Assembly: GCA_023436305.1 (NCBI GenBank)
Contig: JAEZJQ010000063.1
Coordinates: forward strand, 1 to 26,219
Length of the DNA: 26,219 nucleotides
Reading direction: 5' to 3'
Source of the DNA: Bacillota bacterium
GTDB lineage: Bacteria; Bacillota; UBA4882; UBA8346
Shown: piece after piece, positions 13,406-22,852 of the stretch
Numbering within the stretch: position 1 is the first letter of the stretch
Layout of the letters: every line of letters starts with the position of its first letter
Made by a program: the position numbers and the translations under genes
The notes under the pieces: generated by a model
Database searches by the model: none
Told to the model about the DNA's origin: nothing
Seen by the model: the letters and a program-made list of their open reading frames with translations, nothing else

Positions 13406-13488
13406 AAGTGAAAAGTAAAGTCGAAAGTCTCAGAAGTTGAAAGAAATATGATCTGTGACTTTGAATGAATCTCTAGGAGGCGGTTTGA

Positions 13489-16400
13489 ATGTATAAAAAA
13501 ATTATTGTGGCTATTATCTTTATCTTGCTTCTTCTGGTTGCCGCTTCAGCCACTCAAGGACAACCGGCAGAAATAAATATCACTTCGATGATTGGCGGAA
13601 ATTTTTCCGATCCGGCCAGGCCCCTCTGGCATTTGTATGATGGGAATCCATCGACAGTGTGGTCTACAACCGCGACCACCCCTTCCGATACATGGTTTGA
13701 AATTTTGTTGGCGGAGGCTGAAATTATCGGCTATATGGAGATAGCAGGCTATACAGCCGGTTCGGAAGATGTTTCACTCCAATATCTTGATAGTCAAGGA
13801 ACTTGGCAGCCATTTGCCGGACAGAAGCATATCAATTTAACCAATGGCTTAATCGACCTGAGTTGGAACCGGGCAAAAACGAACCGGATCAGGTTTGTGC
13901 TGCAAAATCCCTTGCAGAAATCCACCCTTGGCAATATTGGTGAAATCAAGGTTTACGGACATAAAACCGATGAAGGAGTCCGATTGCAAGGACAAGTCAC
14001 AATTTCTGAGGAAGATCCTCATTACCCGGGGAAATTCTTGAACGATGGGAATACCTATACTTCCTGGCGCGCTCCCGGTAGTTCGGGCAATGTAACCGTA
14101 ACTTACTCCTTGGCTGATATAACAACGATATCACTGGTGAAATTCTTTAACCGCGCCGGTTCGGGTTCGGTAATGATCAGTGCCCAAAATTATGGTTTCT
14201 GGACACCGATTGGTGAGAGGATCGATCTTGCGAATTTACCCACCGGTTGGCAGACTATTCGTTTGCCGTCAAATTTGACTGCGAATGCAATTAAGCTGGA
14301 TATTACAGCTGTTGGGTCATATGTGGGCGGATTGGCTGAGCTTGAAGTCTGGGGGCAATCCAAGCAAATCTCAAAAGATACTATATTACTGGGTGAAAAT
14401 CTAACCGGAATTACCGCACAGAAATTTTATCTTGATGAAATTTCCCAATTTGAAAAAGCGGAGCTTGTATTTACACTTCCGGCGGGAATAACCTCATTTC
14501 ATCCGAAGGTTACCTTAAATGGACAAATCGTAAATTCCAATATGGCGTTATTCTCCTTGCCCCATTGCGTATTGGCTAAATTACCAATGGATATCAATGG
14601 ATTGCTTTCCGGGGATAATATCATTTCATTCGACCTGGGGGTAGCTATCACGCAAGATGTATGCCTGATACTCACAACGGACTCTGGTGAAATTGGTGTT
14701 CACTCAATATTATCCGGAAATACCAGTTTAACAGGCTTATTTGATGGAAGCCGGTATAGCGGCGATTCAATATCCGGTGATACACTTGAAATCAATCTTA
14801 ACGCCCAGGCGCAAGTTAATCAAATCAAGTTTTACTCCCAGCCTGAACAGCCATTATCCAATTTGACCGTGGCGGTTTGGCAAAATAATGATTGGGCGCC
14901 ACTGGATGCTACCATGATTCAAACCGGCGAATCAATAATTACGATTCTTGGGGGAACTCCGGTAACCGGTAAAATCCGTATTCAAACCCCGGATATCCAA
15001 TGGATTGCCTCCTTATCCGAAGTTGAAGTTTATGGAAGTCCTATCGATCTGGCTCCTCCACGGATTACCATCTTGAATCCGCCAATGGATTCGGTGATTA
15101 CCTCCAATGATAATGTTAATTTGAAAGGTTTTGTTGATAATCCGGAGGTGGTTTTAACCATCAACGGAACGAATGTCTCGTTGCAAGGCCATTACTTTGT
15201 TTATCCGATTATTGTTCCGGCGGGTGTAACCGGACCGCAAACATTAACTCTGATAGCTACGGACTCCTTAGACCAATCAACTACCATACTCTTTTCATAC
15301 AATCCATCGCCCGGTTCCGGTTTAACCTGCGCTCTTCCTGAAATCTCATATACCGGCGATTCACTGATCATTGTCAAGGGGACGGTAAGCTCCGCGCAAA
15401 CCGTCAAAGTGAATGGCATTCCGGCGGCAATGAGCAGCGGTAGCTACTCCTGCCAGGCCAATCTTACGGAGGGAGAAAACCGGATTCAAATTGAGGCCGT
15501 TGATTTCAATGGTGTAGTAACTCGGCTGGAACGGAAGGCCATTAGGGACACCCAGGCCCCGGTGATTCGCTTCGACCGGCAACTTGACGGTTTAACGGTG
15601 ACGTCAGCCGGTTTGGAGATTGCCGGTATTTGTAGTGATATCACCACGGCCACTCTAGTAATTAACGGGCAAGATACGCCGGTGGTTGATGGCCGGTTTT
15701 TAACCTTAATTTCGTTAACAACCGGACAGAATATGATTGATATCAATGCCCGCGACGGGGTGGGAAATACCAATCAGTTTAAAATTATAGTTACATATAC
15801 CGCTATGGGAATAAATATCGTTACCCCCGCCAGTGGGAGTTTGTTAAACACAGCAAATATTACAGTGACCGGATCGGTAACCGGAATTGTTCCCGCCAAA
15901 TTAGCGGTTAATGGCGTTAATACAGAGTTATCCGGAGAGACATTTAGCACCGGGATTGCTTTAGACGAAGGGGAACAGACTATTGCGGTTACGGTTGAGG
16001 CCGGCGATGGCAATAAATTTACGCAAACCCGTGATGTAGTGATTGATTCCCAAGGCCCCGCGCTCTTTAAGGTAGTCATGGAGCCAACCGGATGGGCCAA
16101 TAATCCGCGGCCCACTTTCAGTTTTGAGACGATTGATGCTGTTAGTGGAATCGATCATTATGAAATCAGGATTGATGGCGGAGCTTGGGTTAGTCCCATT
16201 ACCAGTCCATACCAGTTTCCGCAAGATTTAACCGGGGATGAGCATACAGTCGAAGTAAAGGGGGTCGATAAAGCGGGGAATGAGACGGTTGTACGTGCCG
16301 GAGATTCCGGTGGTCTTTCAGCGAGCTCAATCCCGACAATCGATTATGCCAGCTTAATTGATAATTATATTACGTCACAAATAACGAAATCCGAGTTTAT

Positions 16401-19400
16401 CAATCCCTATGAATCATATTTTAAGAATTCAAATGAGTCGGTATCGCCTGTTACCGGTAGTTTAACAGTAGATGTGCTTGATTTGACACTGCCTGGACGG
16501 GATGGTTTTGATTTTGAAATTCGGCGTAGTTATAACTCAGATGCATTACAAAAAGGTTATTTTGATGGAATCTCTGATAGTATTATTCCAATCGATACTT
16601 TAGGGATTGGATGGGTATTAAATGTTCCATGGATTGCGCGTATAGTTAATGGTAGTTTAGTTCGGATATATCTATCTTTACCAACTGGTCAGTTGGTAGA
16701 TGTCGGATCGTTTAATACAGGGATTGAAAGTAATATTGAATATCATCAAGGAATTCATTTTTATTTTGGATATTCTCTTCAAACCAGAAAATATACATTA
16801 AAAATGAATGATGGAAGCCAGTATATTTTTGATGAAACCGGAAAAGTGATTTCAAAAGTCAGTCCCAATGGCAAAAATACCATTCAATATTTTTATAATG
16901 GCCGGGAAATATCTAAAATTACTGACTCATTGAGTAGGGAAATTACGTTTACTTATAAACCTGTCGGTTCAAAAAGGTTTATCGGGTCCATCCGAATTGG
17001 CAACCGAACAATATCGTATAATTATGATGGAAATGGTCTATTAAATCAAGTTATTGATCCATTAAATCGTAAGACTGAGTATAAAAACACATCATTTGGG
17101 TTGAAAAAACTGGGAAAAACTAATTTTTCTTATAACTTGATTCTATTAGATAAAATAACTTATCCAACCGGAATAATTTCAAGTTATCTTTACGATATCC
17201 GCAATCAAGACTTTTCCAGTAATTATTTTAGCTACTATGGAGATAAGATTCTTGTTAAAGAGCATACGATAGGAAATAAACGTACCAGTTATGCTTATAC
17301 TTTGAATTCAGAATATCAAAGTTTTTATTCCAGTAATTTAAATGGCAGCTATGATAATAAAATTGCTATAAAAAATTCATATTTATTATCAACACAAATA
17401 ATTGGGAATTCGAAAAGTATTAAACTTAAGATTAAACATCTAATAAAAAAATCTTATACTGTAACTGTTTTGGGTTATTATCGGGCGATACCCGGTTATG
17501 GGTCGATTTATATTCCGGGTTATTCTTATGGTTGGGTTGAATATGAATTGACTGATAATCCGGTTCTTTCTTCAATTTCGATAAGGGGTTCAGGTGGCTA
17601 TCAAACCGAAAAGAGTGAATATATAGGCACATTAATAGATTCTAGCCAGGTATTTAATAGCAATAAAGAAGTTGAAACTACGAATTACAAATATAATCAG
17701 TTACCTTTACAAGAACTGTCCGAAGAACAGCATGTTCGCGGGGGACAAGAGATATATAAAATCAGCAATACTTATGACGATTGGGGGAACCCGACTCTCC
17801 AAACCGACGGACGGACCAGGTTGAAGAAAGAAATTACCTATTTTAATCACGCTAAGGTTAAAAATCTGCCCGAAACAGTGAAAATTACCAATATAAATCC
17901 CTTAACCAATCTTACATCCAGTACGGCTACTACCTATAAATATCATGATACTTATTTGAAACCTGAATCAATAACGGTTAATACAGGCACGAAGAACATC
18001 GTTACCTGGTTTACCTATTACGACAATGGAAACCTAAAGACCAAAGTAAGTCCCAACGGATTAACGGAAGAAATCACCTATGATCAGACCTATCAAGCCT
18101 TCCCAGCGCTATGGAAGTTCAAAGGGCTGAAGGACGCAGGCAAGAATGCGCTGCCGGATATCGGGCTCAAATTCGGGTATAACTTTTTCGGCATGAAACA
18201 GTGGGAGATGGATGGCCGGGGTTATGTGACTTATTATTGTTATGATGATTTGGACCGGATCACCCGGATTTATTTGCCGGATGACAATGACACGCCATTC
18301 GCCGTCCCGGCGGCGGAACCCAATCAGAGTAATAAACCCTACCGCGAGTATATCTATACCGATAATGCCGCCGGTAGCAATACCAGTACTTGCGAATACT
18401 GGAACGAGAACCGGCAAAAAACGCTCTATACCTTTGATGGCCTGGGCCGGTTGCAAGAGGAAGCCCGGTATAACCATATGTCCAGGTATACGGCTGATAA
18501 GGCGGCCACGGTCTATAACTATAACAATCTGGGCCAGCTCGACAATATCGTCAATCCGCGAAATTATGTCACCCAATACCGGTATGACGGTTTGGGCAGG
18601 ATCGCCCGAATTATTTTCCCTGCCGAAGTCTCAGGAGATGAGTCCGTATACGCCACCCTGGATTATAATGACCTTACCAATACAGTCACGTTGACCCAGG
18701 AGAACGGCAATAAGGTAATCGAACAAAAGGATTGGGCTGATCGGCTGCTCAAAGCCACCCGGCAGTGTGTTTTCGGGGATACGGCGGAAAGCTATGTTTG
18801 GGATTTCACTTATGATTCCTTGGGAAATAAGGTTCGGCAATTCAATCCGGACAAACAATTCATCGAGTATAATTACAGTCCGCCCGGCTATTTGACTAAA
18901 ATCATTATGCCTCAGGATACATTGGTATCGCCCGGCGTAACGGACCGGGGGGCTTTACGAAACCCAGGCTGGTTAAGCCCCAAGGTCAGTTTTATTTATA
19001 ACGATATGGGGCAAAAGACAAGCGAGACCGACGCCAATGGGAATAAAACCGAATATGAATACGACGTGCTGGGCCGATTAATCACGGTAACCCAAAAAAT
19101 AACCCGGCTGAACATGGCCACCGGGCAACCGGAGATGGTTACCGCCACTACCCGCCATGATTATGACGCAAACGGCAATAAAATAAGAACCATTGATCCA
19201 AACGGCCATGAGTGGAAGTATACGTATTCGGCCCGGGGCTTTCTCTTCAGTGAAGAGGAGCCGAAACTCAAAGAGAGCGATTCCGGCGGCAGCAAGAAAC
19301 AATACCGTTATGACCCGGCGGGGAACCGGATCGCGGAGATTGATCCGCGCAACGGCGACGAGGCCCCCAAGGTCTGGTATCGCTATGACGCCGGTAAAAA

Positions 19401-22293
19401 ACTGGCCGTCAATGACCCCCGGAGTGATAAGACCTTTACGACCTGGTATCTTTATGATGAGTACAACCGGCTATACCGGACCGTATTGCCGGATAACACG
19501 CCGCCGGAAAATCCTTACGGGGCCGTTTCGGATTATGACAATCCGTATACGGAGACCCGGTACGATCTGACGGGAAATAAAGTGGAAGAGCAAGACGCAA
19601 ATGGATTAAAGACCTGTTATACTTATTATCCGCGCAACTGGGTCCATACCTTGGAGAGTCCGGGCCGGAAAGAGGAATATGAATACGATAAAACCGGCAA
19701 CCAAACTTTGATAAGGATTTGGACGGATATCGCCACTAACTCAAGCTATGCCGTTTCTAACGAATACGATAGCCTGGGGCGGGTACGGCGGGTTACTTAT
19801 CCGCAAGGCCGGGAAGAGTATGAATACGACCCGTATGGAAACCGGACGGCGGTGACGGATGGGAACGGCCATACCACCCGGTATACATACAATCGATACG
19901 GCTGGCTGACTGAAGTTACCGACCCGTTACAAAAGACAACCGTCTACCGTTATGATTTAGCCGGGAACCAGGTAGCCACCATCACCGCCAATGATCTTTT
20001 ATTGATCAAACACTATGATGAGCAAAAACGGGTTATGGAGGAAATCGACTCTTTAGGGATTTCCACCATTTACAATTACGATTTAGCCGGGAATGTAAAA
20101 GAGATCAAGGACCGGCGCGGGACCCGGTGGGTATACAGTTATCATCATAATAACCGTGTATCCGCCTTGAATCTGACCGGAGCCGATAATGTCACCCAAT
20201 ATACGGTGGGTTATGAGTATGACGGGGCCGGTAATATCCTGGCGGTTGCCGATAATGGCAACACAGTCATCTATAACGACCGGATTCCGGACCCGCTTAA
20301 CCGTCTGAATGCGGTTGAACGCCGGTTTGACGGTAAAACTTACCGTACCGGGTATGAGTATGACAAAGCCGGTTGGTTGCGGTTTATTACATACCCGGAA
20401 GCCACCGGCAAGATCGAATATAACTATGATTCCAGGGGCCGGTTGAATGAGGTGAAAGGATTTACGGCCCCGGCGGGAATCGGTTACGATGATGATGGAC
20501 TGGTAAAGAGTCTGACATTGGCGAACAATGTAACCACAAATTTTGATTATGACGGCAATCGCCGCTTGCAAAATTTCAATGTCACCGGCAACCGGGATAT
20601 CATAAAATATCAATTTACCTATGATCCGGCTGGAAATATCACGAAGATTCATGACCAAGTTGCCAACCGGGATTTCGTTTATGATTATTACGACAACAAC
20701 CAATTAAAGACCGCCATAACTCCCGGCAACTTTTTTGAAGAAGCGCCGGGAAGGGCGGGATATAAACCGGCGGATTATCTTGGACAAAAGAGTTTGGACT
20801 TTAGCACGCTACAGACGGCATTTATGGCTTTGGACTATAACGCTTCCAGCATCGGGCTTGACTTTGGGGTTAAAGTTTCAAACATCAAGCAGATCCAGTT
20901 AATCCCGGATGTAAGCTATCAAAACCACCAGTTGGCCAGAGGTACGTTTGCGATTTATGTTTCGGACGACAATTCAACCTATGCGTCAATTCCGGCGGGG
21001 GGCTGGGAGTATAGTTTGGGCGACAGGGGCGTTATCCATATCACTTTAAACGATCCCATCTCCGCCCGCTATGTAAAGATCCACGCGAAATGTGACGGCC
21101 GGGACGGGGACAATAACCCGGCGGGTGATCCCCAATTCATCAATGCGCTGGCCGGGATGGTCAAAGTCTACCAGGGGGTAGGCGGACTCAAGGAAGAGTA
21201 CCAGTATGACGCCGCCGGAAACCGGATCAAGTTGATTGCCACTTTGGTAAATGCGAAGGTCTATGATTCAGCGTATTACTCAAGTAGCGACCGGCTGAAG
21301 ACCGACGGCAAATATGCGTTCAAGTATGATAATGCCGGTAATTTGGTGGCGAAAGGCAATAAGTTTAGCATCGATACGGATCAAGTCACCTTTACCGCGA
21401 CAAGCGGCTCGGGAGTGGAGTATTGGGAGTACAAGTACGATTTATTGAACCGTTTGAGCGAGGTCCGGAAAAATGAGAGGATTGTCGCAAGTTACGGGTA
21501 CGACCCTGATGGGTTGCGGGTGGTTAAAAAGACCGATACGGAGACCATCCACTATGTGTTCGAGGGGACCGAACCGATCGTTGAAACGAATATCACTACC
21601 GGCCAAATCAAGTCCTATGTTTACGCTCTGGGCCAACATCTGGCCCGAGTGGACGGGGTGATTGGGGATAGCGAGGCTCCAGCCTACTTCTATCATACCG
21701 ATCAGGCCGGTTCCATCCGCGCGCTCACTGATCAACAAGGAAAAGTGGTTTGGAATGCGGATTATATGGCGTTCGGCAGCCAGTATGGCAAGGAAGGCGT
21801 GATCGATGAACTGCACGGTTTTACCGGCAAAGAGTATGATCCGGATACGGGGCTTTATTACTTCAACGCCCGATGGTATGATAGTGAGTTGGGGAGGTTT
21901 ATCAGCGAAGACCCGGCGGCGGACCCCAATAATCCCAATTTATATGTCTATTGCGCCAATGGGCCGGTGAACCGGAATGATCCGACAGGGGAAGCCTTTT
22001 CGTATCCGGGGTTTCTGGGTGGCTTGTTTTGGGTGATGGATAATTTTTATGGATTTAAATTCGGCGCGTGGTTATATAATGCAAAAATATTTGATCCGTA
22101 TGACCTTTTAGGAAAAAGCGAAAGGGGATTTTATTGGAAAGAGTATAATGAAAATAGAGAAGAAGCGAGGGATCCCCTAAAAAATCGTACTGACCGGGAT
22201 TATTTATATGATGCCCGACCGCATCATGAGTGGACCCAGTTGGTCGATAGAAAAGTTATCGATCCTAATGAGTACATTAGAGCAGTATATTAA
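13489..22293 (+). CDS. Giant secreted RHS/YD-repeat polymorphic-toxin protein
   Basis: A 2934-residue protein; RHS shells enclose a C-terminal toxin and deliver it to neighbouring cells. A signal peptide covers 1-22. Discoidin-like domains lie at about 28-165, 165-290 and 400-521, followed by Ig-like domains (521-942) including GIDHYEIRIDGG and TVEVKGVDKAGNETV-type segments. The RHS part starts near 977 (ESVSPVTGSLTVDVLDLTLP) and has about 35 YD repeats such as RYDPAGNRIAE. A further discoidin-like domain (about 2420-2565) interrupts the repeats. The conserved core is HTDQAGSIRALTDQQGKVVW, then FTGKEYDPDTGLYYFNARWY, RFISEDP and NDPTGE (D2831). A 99-residue tail then stops at 22293, while the toxin continues in the +1 frame. 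AGGAGGCGG precedes the ATG at 13489. Base composition shifts within the gene: 16400-17750 is AT-rich, the core is GC-richer, and the tip is AT-rich. Confidence 0.92.
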   Translation: MYKKIIVAIIFILLLLVAASATQGQPAEINITSMIGGNFSDPARPLWHLYDGNPSTVWSTTATTPSDTWFEILLAEAEIIGYMEIAGYTAGSEDVSLQYLDSQGTWQPFAGQKHINLTNGLIDLSWNRAKTNRIRFVLQNPLQKSTLGNIGEIKVYGHKTDEGVRLQGQVTISEEDPHYPGKFLNDGNTYTSWRAPGSSGNVTVTYSLADITTISLVKFFNRAGSGSVMISAQNYGFWTPIGERIDLANLPTGWQTIRLPSNLTANAIKLDITAVGSYVGGLAELEVWGQSKQISKDTILLGENLTGITAQKFYLDEISQFEKAELVFTLPAGITSFHPKVTLNGQIVNSNMALFSLPHCVLAKLPMDINGLLSGDNIISFDLGVAITQDVCLILTTDSGEIGVHSILSGNTSLTGLFDGSRYSGDSISGDTLEINLNAQAQVNQIKFYSQPEQPLSNLTVAVWQNNDWAPLDATMIQTGESIITILGGTPVTGKIRIQTPDIQWIASLSEVEVYGSPIDLAPPRITILNPPMDSVITSNDNVNLKGFVDNPEVVLTINGTNVSLQGHYFVYPIIVPAGVTGPQTLTLIATDSLDQSTTILFSYNPSPGSGLTCALPEISYTGDSLIIVKGTVSSAQTVKVNGIPAAMSSGSYSCQANLTEGENRIQIEAVDFNGVVTRLERKAIRDTQAPVIRFDRQLDGLTVTSAGLEIAGICSDITTATLVINGQDTPVVDGRFLTLISLTTGQNMIDINARDGVGNTNQFKIIVTYTAMGINIVTPASGSLLNTANITVTGSVTGIVPAKLAVNGVNTELSGETFSTGIALDEGEQTIAVTVEAGDGNKFTQTRDVVIDSQGPALFKVVMEPTGWANNPRPTFSFETIDAVSGIDHYEIRIDGGAWVSPITSPYQFPQDLTGDEHTVEVKGVDKAGNETVVRAGDSGGLSASSIPTIDYASLIDNYITSQITKSEFINPYESYFKNSNESVSPVTGSLTVDVLDLTLPGRDGFDFEIRRSYNSDALQKGYFDGISDSIIPIDTLGIGWVLNVPWIARIVNGSLVRIYLSLPTGQLVDVGSFNTGIESNIEYHQGIHFYFGYSLQTRKYTLKMNDGSQYIFDETGKVISKVSPNGKNTIQYFYNGREISKITDSLSREITFTYKPVGSKRFIGSIRIGNRTISYNYDGNGLLNQVIDPLNRKTEYKNTSFGLKKLGKTNFSYNLILLDKITYPTGIISSYLYDIRNQDFSSNYFSYYGDKILVKEHTIGNKRTSYAYTLNSEYQSFYSSNLNGSYDNKIAIKNSYLLSTQIIGNSKSIKLKIKHLIKKSYTVTVLGYYRAIPGYGSIYIPGYSYGWVEYELTDNPVLSSISIRGSGGYQTEKSEYIGTLIDSSQVFNSNKEVETTNYKYNQLPLQELSEEQHVRGGQEIYKISNTYDDWGNPTLQTDGRTRLKKEITYFNHAKVKNLPETVKITNINPLTNLTSSTATTYKYHDTYLKPESITVNTGTKNIVTWFTYYDNGNLKTKVSPNGLTEEITYDQTYQAFPALWKFKGLKDAGKNALPDIGLKFGYNFFGMKQWEMDGRGYVTYYCYDDLDRITRIYLPDDNDTPFAVPAAEPNQSNKPYREYIYTDNAAGSNTSTCEYWNENRQKTLYTFDGLGRLQEEARYNHMSRYTADKAATVYNYNNLGQLDNIVNPRNYVTQYRYDGLGRIARIIFPAEVSGDESVYATLDYNDLTNTVTLTQENGNKVIEQKDWADRLLKATRQCVFGDTAESYVWDFTYDSLGNKVRQFNPDKQFIEYNYSPPGYLTKIIMPQDTLVSPGVTDRGALRNPGWLSPKVSFIYNDMGQKTSETDANGNKTEYEYDVLGRLITVTQKITRLNMATGQPEMVTATTRHDYDANGNKIRTIDPNGHEWKYTYSARGFLFSEEEPKLKESDSGGSKKQYRYDPAGNRIAEIDPRNGDEAPKVWYRYDAGKKLAVNDPRSDKTFTTWYLYDEYNRLYRTVLPDNTPPENPYGAVSDYDNPYTETRYDLTGNKVEEQDANGLKTCYTYYPRNWVHTLESPGRKEEYEYDKTGNQTLIRIWTDIATNSSYAVSNEYDSLGRVRRVTYPQGREEYEYDPYGNRTAVTDGNGHTTRYTYNRYGWLTEVTDPLQKTTVYRYDLAGNQVATITANDLLLIKHYDEQKRVMEEIDSLGISTIYNYDLAGNVKEIKDRRGTRWVYSYHHNNRVSALNLTGADNVTQYTVGYEYDGAGNILAVADNGNTVIYNDRIPDPLNRLNAVERRFDGKTYRTGYEYDKAGWLRFITYPEATGKIEYNYDSRGRLNEVKGFTAPAGIGYDDDGLVKSLTLANNVTTNFDYDGNRRLQNFNVTGNRDIIKYQFTYDPAGNITKIHDQVANRDFVYDYYDNNQLKTAITPGNFFEEAPGRAGYKPADYLGQKSLDFSTLQTAFMALDYNASSIGLDFGVKVSNIKQIQLIPDVSYQNHQLARGTFAIYVSDDNSTYASIPAGGWEYSLGDRGVIHITLNDPISARYVKIHAKCDGRDGDNNPAGDPQFINALAGMVKVYQGVGGLKEEYQYDAAGNRIKLIATLVNAKVYDSAYYSSSDRLKTDGKYAFKYDNAGNLVAKGNKFSIDTDQVTFTATSGSGVEYWEYKYDLLNRLSEVRKNERIVASYGYDPDGLRVVKKTDTETIHYVFEGTEPIVETNITTGQIKSYVYALGQHLARVDGVIGDSEAPAYFYHTDQAGSIRALTDQQGKVVWNADYMAFGSQYGKEGVIDELHGFTGKEYDPDTGLYYFNARWYDSELGRFISEDPAADPNNPNLYVYCANGPVNRNDPTGEAFSYPGFLGGLFWVMDNFYGFKFGAWLYNAKIFDPYDLLGKSERGFYWKEYNENREEARDPLKNRTDRDYLYDARPHHEWTQLVDRKVIDPNEYIRAVY

Positions 22294-22297
22294 CAAT

Positions 22298-22852
22298 ATG
22301 GGACCTCTATGGGCAACCGAATTCTTAAACACAACCAAAGGGGACCGGGTAGCCAAGGCGGCTAATGTTGTAATTACTACTTATTTGATTTTTGAAGGAG
22401 CATATATTGCGAAATGGTTTATTAGCGGCGCAATGTGGTATCTGGAACAACGGTGTATAAGTAAGGTCGCGACGACTTCTCAGGTTGTAAAAAATAATCA
22501 GGTTGGGAATTCTTTTGATACATATGTTGAAGGAACAATATTAAAAGGAGTTGATAAGCAGGGATTATTAGAAACACAACGAGAATTTTCTGTATTAAAT
22601 ATCGAAGGGAGAGCTTCTGTTAGACCTGATTATACAATATATAATAAATATGATGCTGTCGCTGCTATTGCAGATGCAAAATCAGGTACTATTGCGTTTG
22701 ATGCCCAAGCAAAAGGATTTATTCAAATAGCCCAACAAACAGCATCAAAAACTCTTATTTATTATGTACCAAAAAGTGTAACTTTACCAAGGGAAATGCT
22801 AAGTGCTGCTAGAATCTCAGGAGTGAGAATAATAACGGTGGTGGTGAAATAA
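22298..22852 (+). CDS. RHS toxin tip, PD-(D/E)xK-like nuclease domain, out of frame with the RHS gene
   Basis: The frame is open from 22208 but overlaps the RHS end. The first ATG after the RHS stop is at 22298, 4 nt downstream, giving 184 residues. Residues 71-160 have the order expected of a restriction-endonuclease-type toxin: Glu78 in NSFDTYVEGTILKG, Asp111 in RPDYTIYNKYD, Asp126-x-Lys128 in AIADAKSG, and a Gln-rich helix (QAKGFIQIAQQT). This supports DNA cleavage in target cells; the exact family is not fixed. Residues 20-47 are hydrophobic. There is no ribosome site, so translation would need a +1 shift at UAU-UAA-C, reinitiation, or repair of a small indel in the TATAT run. The next gene begins directly at its stop, as toxin-immunity pairs do. 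Confidence 0.7.
   Translation: MGPLWATEFLNTTKGDRVAKAANVVITTYLIFEGAYIAKWFISGAMWYLEQRCISKVATTSQVVKNNQVGNSFDTYVEGTILKGVDKQGLLETQREFSVLNIEGRASVRPDYTIYNKYDAVAAIADAKSGTIAFDAQAKGFIQIAQQTASKTLIYYVPKSVTLPREMLSAARISGVRIITVVVK

Noticed and set aside
18109..20703. Several 70-200-codon frames on both strands inside the RHS gene
   Set aside because: They are shadows of the repeat-rich RHS coding sequence and lack starts with ribosome sites.
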